From DAOUAJ01 sp034433615 (GTDB lineage Bacteria; Chloroflexota; Anaerolineae; DUEN01): a DNA stretch of 13,799 nt. Both the position numbers and the translations under genes were made by a program. Below, piece by piece: positions 1-6,712 of the stretch. The stretch lies in NCBI GenBank assembly GCA_034433615.1, contig DAOUAJ010000060.1, positions 1-13,799 of the forward strand, read 5' to 3'. Below the pieces are notes generated by a model. It was not told the origin of the DNA. It did no database searches and saw only the letters and a program-made list of their open reading frames with translations. Every line of letters begins with the position of its first letter. Position 1 is the first letter of the stretch.

Positions 1-743
1 TGTCTGCGCCCTTCGGATCTCCCTTCCTCAATGTCGTGCGCACGAGCTTGCAGCAGCGAGGCTTCCAGGTACGGTCTGAAGCAGTTGGCGGTGTCATCTA
101 CGTGCGCGGAGACCGCAACCGATTAGCTTCCTTGGGCACATTTGTCACCCACCTGGCCGTGTTGCTTCTGCTGCTGGGCGCGGTGGTCAGCGGGATATTC
201 GGCTGGCACAAGGAGGTAATCATAGGGCCGGGTGAGACCATTGAAATCGGAGGCAGAAGTGGGTTGGCTTTACGCAATGATGGGTTCGATATTGTTCGAT
301 ATTCCGATGGCAATATCGCAGCTTACCAGGCCGCCGTAACCGTCAGCGTCGCTGGCCAGGAGCCAGTACAGGACACCCTGGAGGTCAACAAGCCTCTGGC
401 CTTTGTGGGCGTTAAGCTGATCTTGAGTGGTTACGCGGAGAGTTCAGCAGGGTACGACGTCACTTTGTTAGCCGTGCATGACCCCGGCTATAGGTTGGTC
501 GTTGCAGCGGGGTTTCTCTTATTCCTGGGCATGACCCTCACCTTCTACCTGCCCCACTGCTGCGTGCAGGCCCGTATTGAACCGGATGGGACGGTGCGCC
601 TGGCCGGACGGGCTGACAGACGGGCCTATGGGTTTGGGAGGGAGTTTACGGTGCTGGTGGAAGAGCTCGGCCACACGGTGGAAGCGGAGGTGTGTCGCTC
701 GCCAGTGGGCCAGGAAGGAGGAGGGATTGGCCACGCGCTTTGA
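1..743 (+). CDS. resB: ResB-like cytochrome c biogenesis protein, C-terminal part (5' end outside window)
   Basis: This is the C-terminal portion of a ResB/Ccs1 protein, the System II partner of CcsA that delivers haem and reduced apocytochrome on the outer face of the membrane. The frame is open from base 3 with no stop, so the true start lies upstream; a GTG at 36 is only an internal candidate. About 245 residues are visible. One membrane segment follows the family-typical THL motif (near bases 147-205, with the run LLLLLGAVVSG). A soluble extracytoplasmic domain comes next, then a second membrane segment near bases 490-560 and a charged cytoplasmic tail. A ccsA gene lies two genes downstream in the same operon, which supports the call. 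The first membrane segments of ResB are not in the window. The identity is family-level, from motif recall. Confidence 0.8.
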   Translation, partial: SAPFGSPFLNVVRTSLQQRGFQVRSEAVGGVIYVRGDRNRLASLGTFVTHLAVLLLLLGAVVSGIFGWHKEVIIGPGETIEIGGRSGLALRNDGFDIVRYSDGNIAAYQAAVTVSVAGQEPVQDTLEVNKPLAFVGVKLILSGYAESSAGYDVTLLAVHDPGYRLVVAAGFLLFLGMTLTFYLPHCCVQARIEPDGTVRLAGRADRRAYGFGREFTVLVEELGHTVEAEVCRSPVGQEGGGIGHAL

Positions 744-1167
744 ACTTTCCGCTGGCGGGGTAGTGTGCCGGCGCAACGCGGCCGGGCAGATCGAGGTCGC
801 GCTCATCGCCACCCAGGGGGGTGAACGGTGGGCCTTGCCCAAGGGACTGGTGGAGCGAGGCGAGCCGCTGGCCGAGGCGGCCCTGCGTGAGGTGCGCGAG
901 GAGACCGGGCTCGAAGCCCAGATCGTCGAGCGACTGGACCCCATCGAGTACTGGTATTGGTGGGAGGAAGAGGGCAGGAAAACACGGCGCCACAAGAAGG
1001 TATACTTCTTCTTGATGACCTGCCAGGGCGGTGACGTCGGCAGGCATGACTTCGAGGTCGAGGACGTGCGCTGGTTCCCGATTGACGAGGCCATCGAGCG
1101 GGCCAGTTATGCCAGCGAGCGGGCGATCCTGGAACAGGTGAAGGCCCGAGGAGGCCTGCCGTGCTGA
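727..1167 (+). CDS. Nudix hydrolase (MutT/Ap4A hydrolase-like)
   Basis: This 146-residue protein has a complete Nudix box at residues 40-62: G40, x5, E46, x7, then REVREETGL. It is the Mg-binding catalytic helix that cleaves nucleoside diphosphates linked to another moiety. The lead-in RWALPKG and the short length resemble small diadenosine polyphosphate hydrolases, but the substrate cannot be read from sequence. The TTG at 727 was chosen because a strong Shine-Dalgarno stretch (AGGAAGGAG, 712-720) lies just before it and because the protein then begins shortly before the first Nudix strand (FELSAGGVV). The frame is open back to 577, but that part is shadow of resB. The gene overlaps the resB end by 17 bases and the ccsA start by 7, so translation of the three is probably coupled. 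Confidence 0.87.
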   Translation: MATRFELSAGGVVCRRNAAGQIEVALIATQGGERWALPKGLVERGEPLAEAALREVREETGLEAQIVERLDPIEYWYWWEEEGRKTRRHKKVYFFLMTCQGGDVGRHDFEVEDVRWFPIDEAIERASYASERAILEQVKARGGLPC

Positions 1168-1946
1168 TCGGGCTGGCCTATGCTCTGCTGTGGATTGCGG
1201 CTCTGGCCTACATCGCACAGGGCAAGGTTGGAGGAGGTCGGCTGGGCTGGGCAGCAACGGGTACGGCGATCGGGGCCTGGGCCGCCCTATCAGCGGGGTT
1301 GATCGAGCGCGGTCTGGCAGCAGGCCACTGGCCGCTGACCAACCGCTACGAGGTTGCTCTGTGGTGGACATGGGCCACCATCGCCCTCTACCTGCCGCTG
1401 GAGGCCAGTTGGCACGAACGACGAGTTGGACCTTTCGTGCTGGCAGTAGCGCTCCTGGTGGCCAGCTACGCCTTTACTCGCCCTGCCAGTGAACGGTCGC
1501 TCGCGCCACTTCTGCCGGCCTTGCGCTCCGTCTGGCTGCAGGTGCACGTGCTGAGTACCGCAGTCGGATACGGAGCATTTGGTGTGGCCGCCGGGCTGGG
1601 GCTCATGCAGTTAGTACGACAGCCGTTTTCTCCTATGGAACTCGAGCAGGCTATAGATCGAGCCGTGGGGTTGGGTTTCCCCTGGCTGACGTTAGGCATC
1701 CTCAGCGGTGCGATCTGGGCACAGAATGCCTGGGGACGCTACTGGGGCTGGGATCCCAAGGAAACCTGGGCCCTGGTCACCTGGCTGTGGTACCTTCTGA
1801 TCCTGCATGTGCACCGGTTGCCAGGATGGGGGAGCCGTCGGTTGGCCTGGTTGACCCTCGCCGGCTTCGGGGTGGCCTTTTTCACCTTTGCCGGTGTACC
1901 CTGGCTGGTGCGTACCGCGCGTTTAGAGAGCTTGCACGGTTTTTGA
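1161..1946 (+). CDS. ccsA: CcsA/CcsB cytochrome c assembly protein (haem handling)
   Basis: This 261-residue multi-pass membrane protein carries the tryptophan-rich WWD-type motif at about residues 186-210, with the core W195, W197, D198, P199, K200, E201 and W203. This motif presents haem at the outer membrane face in System II cytochrome c maturation. Candidate haem-ligand histidines are H56 (before PLTNRYE), H129 and H216/H218 after the motif. The segment between the first helices has the family-typical P-x-T/S-N-x-Y-E. The GTG start at 1161 has a GAGGAGG ribosome site at about 1147-1154 and lies within the last codons of the Nudix gene. The length matches short CcsA proteins. With the upstream resB it forms a full System II pair. 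Confidence 0.92.
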   Translation: MLIGLAYALLWIAALAYIAQGKVGGGRLGWAATGTAIGAWAALSAGLIERGLAAGHWPLTNRYEVALWWTWATIALYLPLEASWHERRVGPFVLAVALLVASYAFTRPASERSLAPLLPALRSVWLQVHVLSTAVGYGAFGVAAGLGLMQLVRQPFSPMELEQAIDRAVGLGFPWLTLGILSGAIWAQNAWGRYWGWDPKETWALVTWLWYLLILHVHRLPGWGSRRLAWLTLAGFGVAFFTFAGVPWLVRTARLESLHGF

Positions 1947-1996
1947 GGTATGAAGGGGGGAATGGTTCACAAATTGAGGGTTGAAGGGGGTGTACG

Positions 1997-3298
1997 ATGA
2001 GAGAGATTACACGCCGAGAGTTTTTAAGGAAGGCCGGGGCGCTGGCCGTCTGCGGGGCCGGCATTGCCGTCGGCCTGAGCGGTAATCGCTGGTGGGAGAG
2101 ACCCTGGCATGGAGGGGGCCAACCTGTATCGGCAGAACCCCCCAACCGCTGGTCGGTGGAAGCCCGCTACTACGCCTCCTTCGCCGGCGAAGGCTCGCTT
2201 AACTGTGCTGCCTGCCACAACGCCGTGGAGGCACCGCTGCCCGTTTCCTACTGCCACATTCCCCACGCTGGCGTCTTCGTCCGCTGCAATCTCTGCCCTC
2301 ATCGCTGCATCATCGCCGATGGTGAACGAGGCCGTTGTCGCGTGCGCGAGAACCGTGGCGGCCAACTGTATTCGATGGTATACGGAAACCCGTGCGCGGT
2401 GCACGTGGATCCTATCGAGAAAAAGCCTTTCTACCACTTCCTGCCCACTGCTGCCGCATTTTCCCTTGCGACCGCGGGCTGTAGCCTGCGCTGTCTCTAC
2501 TGTCAGAATTGGACCATCTCTCAGGTCCCGCCGGAGGAGACCGAGAACGCCGACTTGCCGCCGGAGATGGTCGTGCATTACGCACAACGCTACAATGCAC
2601 CGGTGATCGCCTACACCTATTCCGAGCCGATGGTCTTCTACGAGTACATGCTGGCCACGGCGCAAAAGGCGCGCGAGGCCGGCCTGCGCAATGTGGTCAT
2701 CTCGGCCGGGTTCATCAACCCGGAGCCTTTGCTCGAACTGTGCGCCGCGGTGGATGCCATCAAGATTGACCTGAAGGGGTACGACGAGGAATTCTACCGA
2801 AAGGTGTGCGAGGCCGAGTTGAAGCCGGTGCTGGAGGCGATACGCACCATCTATGAAAGCGGCATCCACCTGGAGATCGTCAATTTGGTGGTACCCACGC
2901 TGAATGATAGCCTGGAGCAACTGCGGGCGCTGGCCCGCTGGGTGGCGCAGGAGCTCAGCCCCGACATACCGCTTCACTTCAGCCGCTTCTACCCCCAATA
3001 CAAGCTGACCAACCTGCCTCCCACCCCGGTGGAGACCCTGGACAAGGCGCGGGAGATCGCGATGGAGGAAGGGATGCGGTTTGTCTACGTGGGGAACGTT
3101 CCAGGCCACCCTGGCAACAATACCTATTGCCCCGCTTGCGGCCGGCCGATCATCGCGCGCACGGGCTTCGCGGTGACCGAATATCGTCTGCAAGGGGGAA
3201 GCTGTGCCTTTTGCGGCGAGCCTATCCCGGGCGTCTGGTGGCCGGGCCAGCCGGAAGGGCAACCAGTACCGGTGCCACTGGGCGTACCGGACCTATAA
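1997..3298 (+). CDS. amrS: AmmeMemoRadiSam system radical SAM enzyme with a Tat-type signal and extra CxxCH
   Basis: This 433-residue radical SAM protein is of the AmrS type. The 4Fe-4S/SAM motif is C162-x3-C166-x2-C169, followed by QNW and ISQ as in this family. The family-typical cysteine pattern C97-x2-C100-PH-x-C104 and C114, and the DPIEKKPFYHFLP stretch at 138-150, precede it. The C-terminus has two CxxC pairs (378/381 and 403/406) that look like a small zinc ribbon. The N-terminus is unusual: T5-R6-R7-E8-F9-L10-R11 followed by a hydrophobic stretch fits a twin-arginine signal, with V44-S45-A46 a possible cleavage site. Residues about 64-93 look like an insertion and contain C70-x2-C73-H74, a haem c-type motif. 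The ATG has AGGGGG about 7 bases upstream. It follows ccsA by 50 bases. The family's reaction is not established. Actual export is an inference. Confidence 0.88.
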   Translation: MREITRREFLRKAGALAVCGAGIAVGLSGNRWWERPWHGGGQPVSAEPPNRWSVEARYYASFAGEGSLNCAACHNAVEAPLPVSYCHIPHAGVFVRCNLCPHRCIIADGERGRCRVRENRGGQLYSMVYGNPCAVHVDPIEKKPFYHFLPTAAAFSLATAGCSLRCLYCQNWTISQVPPEETENADLPPEMVVHYAQRYNAPVIAYTYSEPMVFYEYMLATAQKAREAGLRNVVISAGFINPEPLLELCAAVDAIKIDLKGYDEEFYRKVCEAELKPVLEAIRTIYESGIHLEIVNLVVPTLNDSLEQLRALARWVAQELSPDIPLHFSRFYPQYKLTNLPPTPVETLDKAREIAMEEGMRFVYVGNVPGHPGNNTYCPACGRPIIARTGFAVTEYRLQGGSCAFCGEPIPGVWWPGQPEGQPVPVPLGVPDL

Positions 3299-3299
3299 T

Positions 3300-4586
3300 A
3301 TGAAACCAATTCCCTGTAACCTCAATTCTGTGTCTGGCCTGGCCCTTGCCCTGTTGCTTCTTGTTGCCTGTGCGACTCCGCAAGGCAAGATCACGCCTTC
3401 GCCGGAGGTCGTAAGCAGCCCGGTGCCATCATCGCTCCCTTCCCTCTCACCGGCAGCCCCTGCAGGCCGGGTTCGACCTTCGGTGCTGGCCGGCACCTGG
3501 TACCCGGCTGACCCCAATGCATTGCGGGCCATGGTGGACGAAATGCTGGCCGCGATTGAGCCGGTGGACGGCGCGCCCATCGCCCTCATCGTGCCCCACG
3601 CGGGCTACGTCTACTCTGGCCCGGTGGCGGCTGCCGGCTTCCGGCAACTCCAACAGGGGGCATACGACACCGCGGTCATCATCGCTGCCGACCATCAGAT
3701 GCCCCTCTCCAACCCCATCTCCGTCTGGACAGAAGGGGGCTTCGAGACGCCGCTGGGTATCGTGCCGGTGGACGCCGGGCTGGCCCAGGCACTGGTGGCC
3801 GCCGATCCCCGCATCACCGCTGACTTCGCCGCGCACGAAGGGGAACACCCCATCGAGATCGAACTCCCCTTCCTACAGCGGGTCTGCCCGGATTGCCGCA
3901 TCGTGCCGGTGTTGATGGGCGCGGACGACGACGAGACCGTGCAAGCGCTGGCCGATGCGCTTATCAAGCTGCTCCCCGGCCGGCGAGCGGTGGTGATCGC
4001 CAGCTCGGACCTTTCCCATTACCCTGCCTATAACGACGCGCTGACCGTAGATGGTGCTACCCTGGCAGCCATCGAGAGCGGCGACCCCGCAGCGGTGCGA
4101 AGGGCCATTGCCGCGTCTATGGCAGCGGACGTGCCGAACCTGGCCACCTGTGCCTGTGGCGAGGCCGCGATCCTGGTCGCCATGCGGGTCGCGCAAGGGT
4201 TAGGCGCGAACACGATCACCGTGCTGCGCTATGCCAACTCTGGAGACACCCCTTATGGGGACAAGGATCAGGTGGTAGGATACGGCGCGGTGATGTTCTG
4301 GCGCTACGAGCCCCCTGAACTGACGTCGCAGCAACGCCAGGCGTTGCTGGCTCTGGTCCGCTCGGCCATCGCCGAACACTTGAGGTCGGGCCGTATCCCC
4401 GACGAGCGGCCTGCCGATCCGGCGTTAGCCAGGCGTTCGGGAGCCTTTGTCACGCTGAAGGAGAAAGGGGAGCTACGCGGCTGTATCGGCCACATCAGGG
4501 CGGATACCCCATTGTATCGCGTTGTGCAGGAGATGGCCGTATCTGCCGCCACCGCCGACCCGCGCTTCCCGTCGCTTATGGCCTAA
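3300..4586 (+). CDS. Memo-family lipoprotein fused to a truncated AMMECR1 domain
   Basis: This 428-residue protein is AmmeMemoRadiSam component B with part of component A. Residues 14-24 form a lipoprotein signal ending in the lipobox L21-V22-A23-C24, followed by a Pro/Ser-rich linker. The Memo domain spans about 58-335. It has PHAGYVYSG (H100), ADHQMP (H132), SSDLSH (D237, H240) and CACGE (C286), which sit where human MEMO1 has its metal-site residues H49, H81, D189 and C244. The AMMECR1 part runs from about 340, with GAFVTLK and the hallmark LRGCIG (392-397). It stops at DPRFPSLMA, roughly half of a normal domain. The ATG at 3300 was chosen because it follows the amrS stop by one base and gives an intact signal peptide; the frame is open back to 3204. 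Translation is probably coupled to amrS. Confidence 0.88.
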   Translation: MKPIPCNLNSVSGLALALLLLVACATPQGKITPSPEVVSSPVPSSLPSLSPAAPAGRVRPSVLAGTWYPADPNALRAMVDEMLAAIEPVDGAPIALIVPHAGYVYSGPVAAAGFRQLQQGAYDTAVIIAADHQMPLSNPISVWTEGGFETPLGIVPVDAGLAQALVAADPRITADFAAHEGEHPIEIELPFLQRVCPDCRIVPVLMGADDDETVQALADALIKLLPGRRAVVIASSDLSHYPAYNDALTVDGATLAAIESGDPAAVRRAIAASMAADVPNLATCACGEAAILVAMRVAQGLGANTITVLRYANSGDTPYGDKDQVVGYGAVMFWRYEPPELTSQQRQALLALVRSAIAEHLRSGRIPDERPADPALARRSGAFVTLKEKGELRGCIGHIRADTPLYRVVQEMAVSAATADPRFPSLMA

Positions 4587-4620
4587 CCAGTGCGGGTGAC
4601 GGCTGGCTCGTGGAGATTGG

Positions 4621-4638
4621 CCCGGCTTCAGCGCCGGG
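4621..4638. repeat. GC-rich hairpin between convergent genes
   Basis: A perfect 6-bp inverted repeat, CCCGGC and GCCGGG, with the loop TTCAGC. It lies in the 41-base gap between convergent genes and covers the stop codon (4628-4630) of the minus-strand lipoprotein gene. There is no T-run on either side, so it is not a standard intrinsic terminator. A 10-bp direct repeat, CTGGCTCGTG, flanks it at 4603-4612 and 4645-4654. Confidence 0.6.
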
Positions 4639-5035
4639 TCCCCACTGGCTCGTGATATCTATCGCTCAAGAAAGCGCCGGTTACCCAGCCTGTGCATCGG
4701 CCGTCGCTCACCTTGAAGTACCGGGTGAGCCCCCCCGCCATGCGTGCCGCATCCAGGACCCTCACCCGCGTGCCGTGTCGGATCGTGCAAGTAGCTTCCG
4801 TCTGAGAAAAATCGGCGACCACACCGATCTCCATGTACGTGTACGGCTCCTCGGCTGTCGGCCTGCGGCCGTCCATGTAAGCCTCGCCCGGCACGGTGAT
4901 CCTGCCCCCGGGCAGCTCGAATGTGCGCCTTTCTGACAATGACTGTTGAATGCAGCCGCCCAGTGCCAGAAAGCAGATCCACAAGATGGTCAGGCTGGCT
5001 AACAAAGCCACATAACGTAACTGTCTCGCACTCAT
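4628..5035 (-). CDS. Small SH3-like domain lipoprotein
   Basis: This 135-residue protein begins with a hydrophobic signal (about residues 8-27) ending in the lipobox L25-G26-G27-C28, so it is predicted to be lipid-anchored outside the membrane. The rest looks like a bacterial SH3-type domain at about 68-126: a GVVADFSQTE opening, GTRVRVLD, then YFKVSDGRCTGWVTGAFLSD, where the turn GWV and the final strand are typical. Cysteines 83 and 114 could form a disulfide. The ATG at 5035 was preferred over the one at 5047 because GGGGT lies six bases upstream of it. It is the last gene of the minus-strand run, 54 bases behind the flippase-HD gene. Such domains often bind cell-wall or protein ligands; the target here is unknown. 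Confidence 0.72.
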   Translation of the reverse strand: MSARQLRYVALLASLTILWICFLALGGCIQQSLSERRTFELPGGRITVPGEAYMDGRRPTAEEPYTYMEIGVVADFSQTEATCTIRHGTRVRVLDAARMAGGLTRYFKVSDGRCTGWVTGAFLSDRYHEPVGTRR

Positions 5036-5062
5036 GGCATACCCCATTGACTGCTGTCCGAT

Positions 5063-5093
5063 ATAGGGGCGGCGCCTCCGTGCCCGCCCCTAT
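5063..5093. repeat. 10-bp perfect stem palindrome at gene junction
   Basis: ATAGGGGCGG (5063-5072) and its exact complement CCGCCCCTAT (5084-5093) enclose an 11-base loop. The right arm covers the TAG stop (5090-5092) of the minus-strand flippase-HD gene. No T-run follows. It could end or stabilise that transcript, or be a member of a dispersed palindromic repeat family. Confidence 0.7.
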
Positions 5094-6712
5094 GCCCGGC
5101 CCTCCACCTCTGCCTCCAGCCGCTGGTAAAACGCCAACATAAAGGCGTGGCGCTCCGCCGCGATCTGCCGCGCCGTAGCCGTATACAGCCGATCTTGCAG
5201 CCGGGCCAGCTTACGCACGAACTCGTGTACAGGGGTGTAATCAGGCGGGTCAAACTCGGGGCCGTCGGGGTCTATGCTGGCCAGGGGCGCCCATAGGCGC
5301 TGCCCTTGCTGACCACCGTAAGCAAAGGCCCGCGCCACGCCGACCGCCCCCATTGCATCCAGTTTGTCGGCATCGAACAGGCATTGGGCCTCCAACGTCT
5401 CCGGTGCTGGCCCTGCCCGGAAACGGTGTGCGGCGATGGCATGCGCCACCGCCTCTACGAAGGGTGCCGGCCACCCTGCCAGGACGGAACGGGCGCGCTC
5501 CGCTCCCCGCAGATGGTGATCGGGGCTGTTGCGCTCGATGTCGTGCAAGAGCGCAGCCGTACGCACCACCATCAGGTCCGCCCCCTCGGCGCAGGCAATG
5601 CGCTCCGCCAGCGCCAGCACGCGCAGCACATGATCGAAGGCGTGCGCGGCGTCAGTACCGTCGTACAGGGTCCGTGCCTGGTCAATGGAGATCGGAGATT
5701 GGAAGTTGGAGGTTGGAGGTTGGAGGTTGGAGGTTGGAGCAGGCGCAGGTGCAGCCTTAGCTGCCGATGATCGCAGTCGCCACCAGAGTGCGCCCCCCGG
5801 CAGGCTGGAGACGATGATCACGGCCTGCATGAGCAACGACATTGCCAGCGCCAACCCCCTAGGCACGCCCAATAACCCGAAGAAGAAGGGATACGCGTTC
5901 TGGTTGACACCAATGCCGCCGATGGAGATGGGAATCAGCAACACCAGGGCGATCAGGGGATTGAACAGGCAAATGTAAATCAATGGGACGCCGCCGCCCA
6001 ACGCTTCAGCCAGCAACCAGTTGACCAGGTTGGTGAGCATGAGTCCCCCCAAGGCCACCAGGAAGGCCAGGCCCAGTGTGCCATAGCGAAAGCGGTAAGC
6101 GCCAAACGCGTCGGAGATGCGGCCGTAAACGGGGGCTAACGGTGCCAACCAGCCTGATTGGAAGAGCCGTCCTGCTAAGGCTCGCAGCCGCCGGCTAAGT
6201 AGCACGCCAAAGCCGCCCACGATGGTCACCAACGCCAGAAAAGCCACGTACTCCACGATCTGTAGATCGTGGTTGCCCTTAACGGTGTTGACCACGATGA
6301 GGGCAGCCACGACCGCCGCGCTCATGTACGCGATCAGGCCCACCACCCGATCCACGATCACCGAGACGGCGGCGTCGGCCAGGCGTGCGGTGTAGCGGGC
6401 CAGTCCATAGCCCCGCATGACGTCACCACCGACGTTGGCAGGCAGGAAGTTGTTGAAGAACACACCTACAAAGGTATAGCCCAGTAACGCCCGCAGCGGC
6501 ACCCGAATACTCTGGGCCTGCAAAAGGATCCGCCATTTCACTGCATTCAGAGAGATGGCGCTCAGATACAAGATGAGCGCCAACAGTAGATGCCAGACGT
6601 TAGCCGAGGCGACCATCTGCCCTACCTCGGCCAGATTTACACGGCTGAAGGCCCAGGCGATCAAAGCCAGGCTGATGATCGCCTTGGTCAGTGTGTTCAA
6701 TTTATCTTTCAA
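5090..6712 (-). CDS. Flippase-like membrane domain (UPF0104 / LPG_synthase_TM) fused to HD phosphohydrolase domain
   Basis: This 540-residue protein has two parts. Residues 1-312 are a polytopic membrane domain of the lysylphosphatidylglycerol synthase TM / UPF0104 family, with the signature NNFLPANVGGDVMR (87-100) and GGIGVNQ (265-271). Relatives move or modify lipids or polyprenyl-linked sugars, but the substrate here is unknown. Residues 313-345 are an Ala/Pro linker and a heptapeptide repeat. From about 346 an HD domain follows, with H357, D360-H361, the H390-D391 pair in LLHDIE, and D447/D449 in DADKLDA, so the metal ligands look intact. The TTG at 6712 overlaps the GT2 gene by 11 bases and has AAGG a few bases upstream; a later start is possible. 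No start codon in good context opens the HD part separately, so it reads as a true fusion. Confidence 0.85.
   Translation of the reverse strand: MKDKLNTLTKAIISLALIAWAFSRVNLAEVGQMVASANVWHLLLALILYLSAISLNAVKWRILLQAQSIRVPLRALLGYTFVGVFFNNFLPANVGGDVMRGYGLARYTARLADAAVSVIVDRVVGLIAYMSAAVVAALIVVNTVKGNHDLQIVEYVAFLALVTIVGGFGVLLSRRLRALAGRLFQSGWLAPLAPVYGRISDAFGAYRFRYGTLGLAFLVALGGLMLTNLVNWLLAEALGGGVPLIYICLFNPLIALVLLIPISIGGIGVNQNAYPFFFGLLGVPRGLALAMSLLMQAVIIVSSLPGGALWWRLRSSAAKAAPAPAPTSNLQPPTSNFQSPISIDQARTLYDGTDAAHAFDHVLRVLALAERIACAEGADLMVVRTAALLHDIERNSPDHHLRGAERARSVLAGWPAPFVEAVAHAIAAHRFRAGPAPETLEAQCLFDADKLDAMGAVGVARAFAYGGQQGQRLWAPLASIDPDGPEFDPPDYTPVHEFVRKLARLQDRLYTATARQIAAERHAFMLAFYQRLEAEVEGRA
5687..5739. repeat. 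Tandem heptamer repeat inside a coding region
   Basis: Seven head-to-tail heptamers, GGAGATC, GGAGATT, GGAAGTT and four GGAGGTT, followed by a partial GGAG. Read on the minus strand, three heptamers make seven codons, giving two heptapeptides, TSNLQPP and TSNFQSP, at residues 327-340 of the flippase-HD protein. The array sits exactly between the two domains. Confidence 0.92.

Noticed and set aside
2024..3262. Long minus-strand open frame (412 codons) opposite amrS
   Set aside because: It lies entirely within the radical SAM gene on the other strand and has an Arg/His/Val-rich shadow composition with no recognisable domain.
5687..5739. Tandem heptamers as a CRISPR array
   Set aside because: The units are 7 bases long with no spacers, and no cas gene is present.
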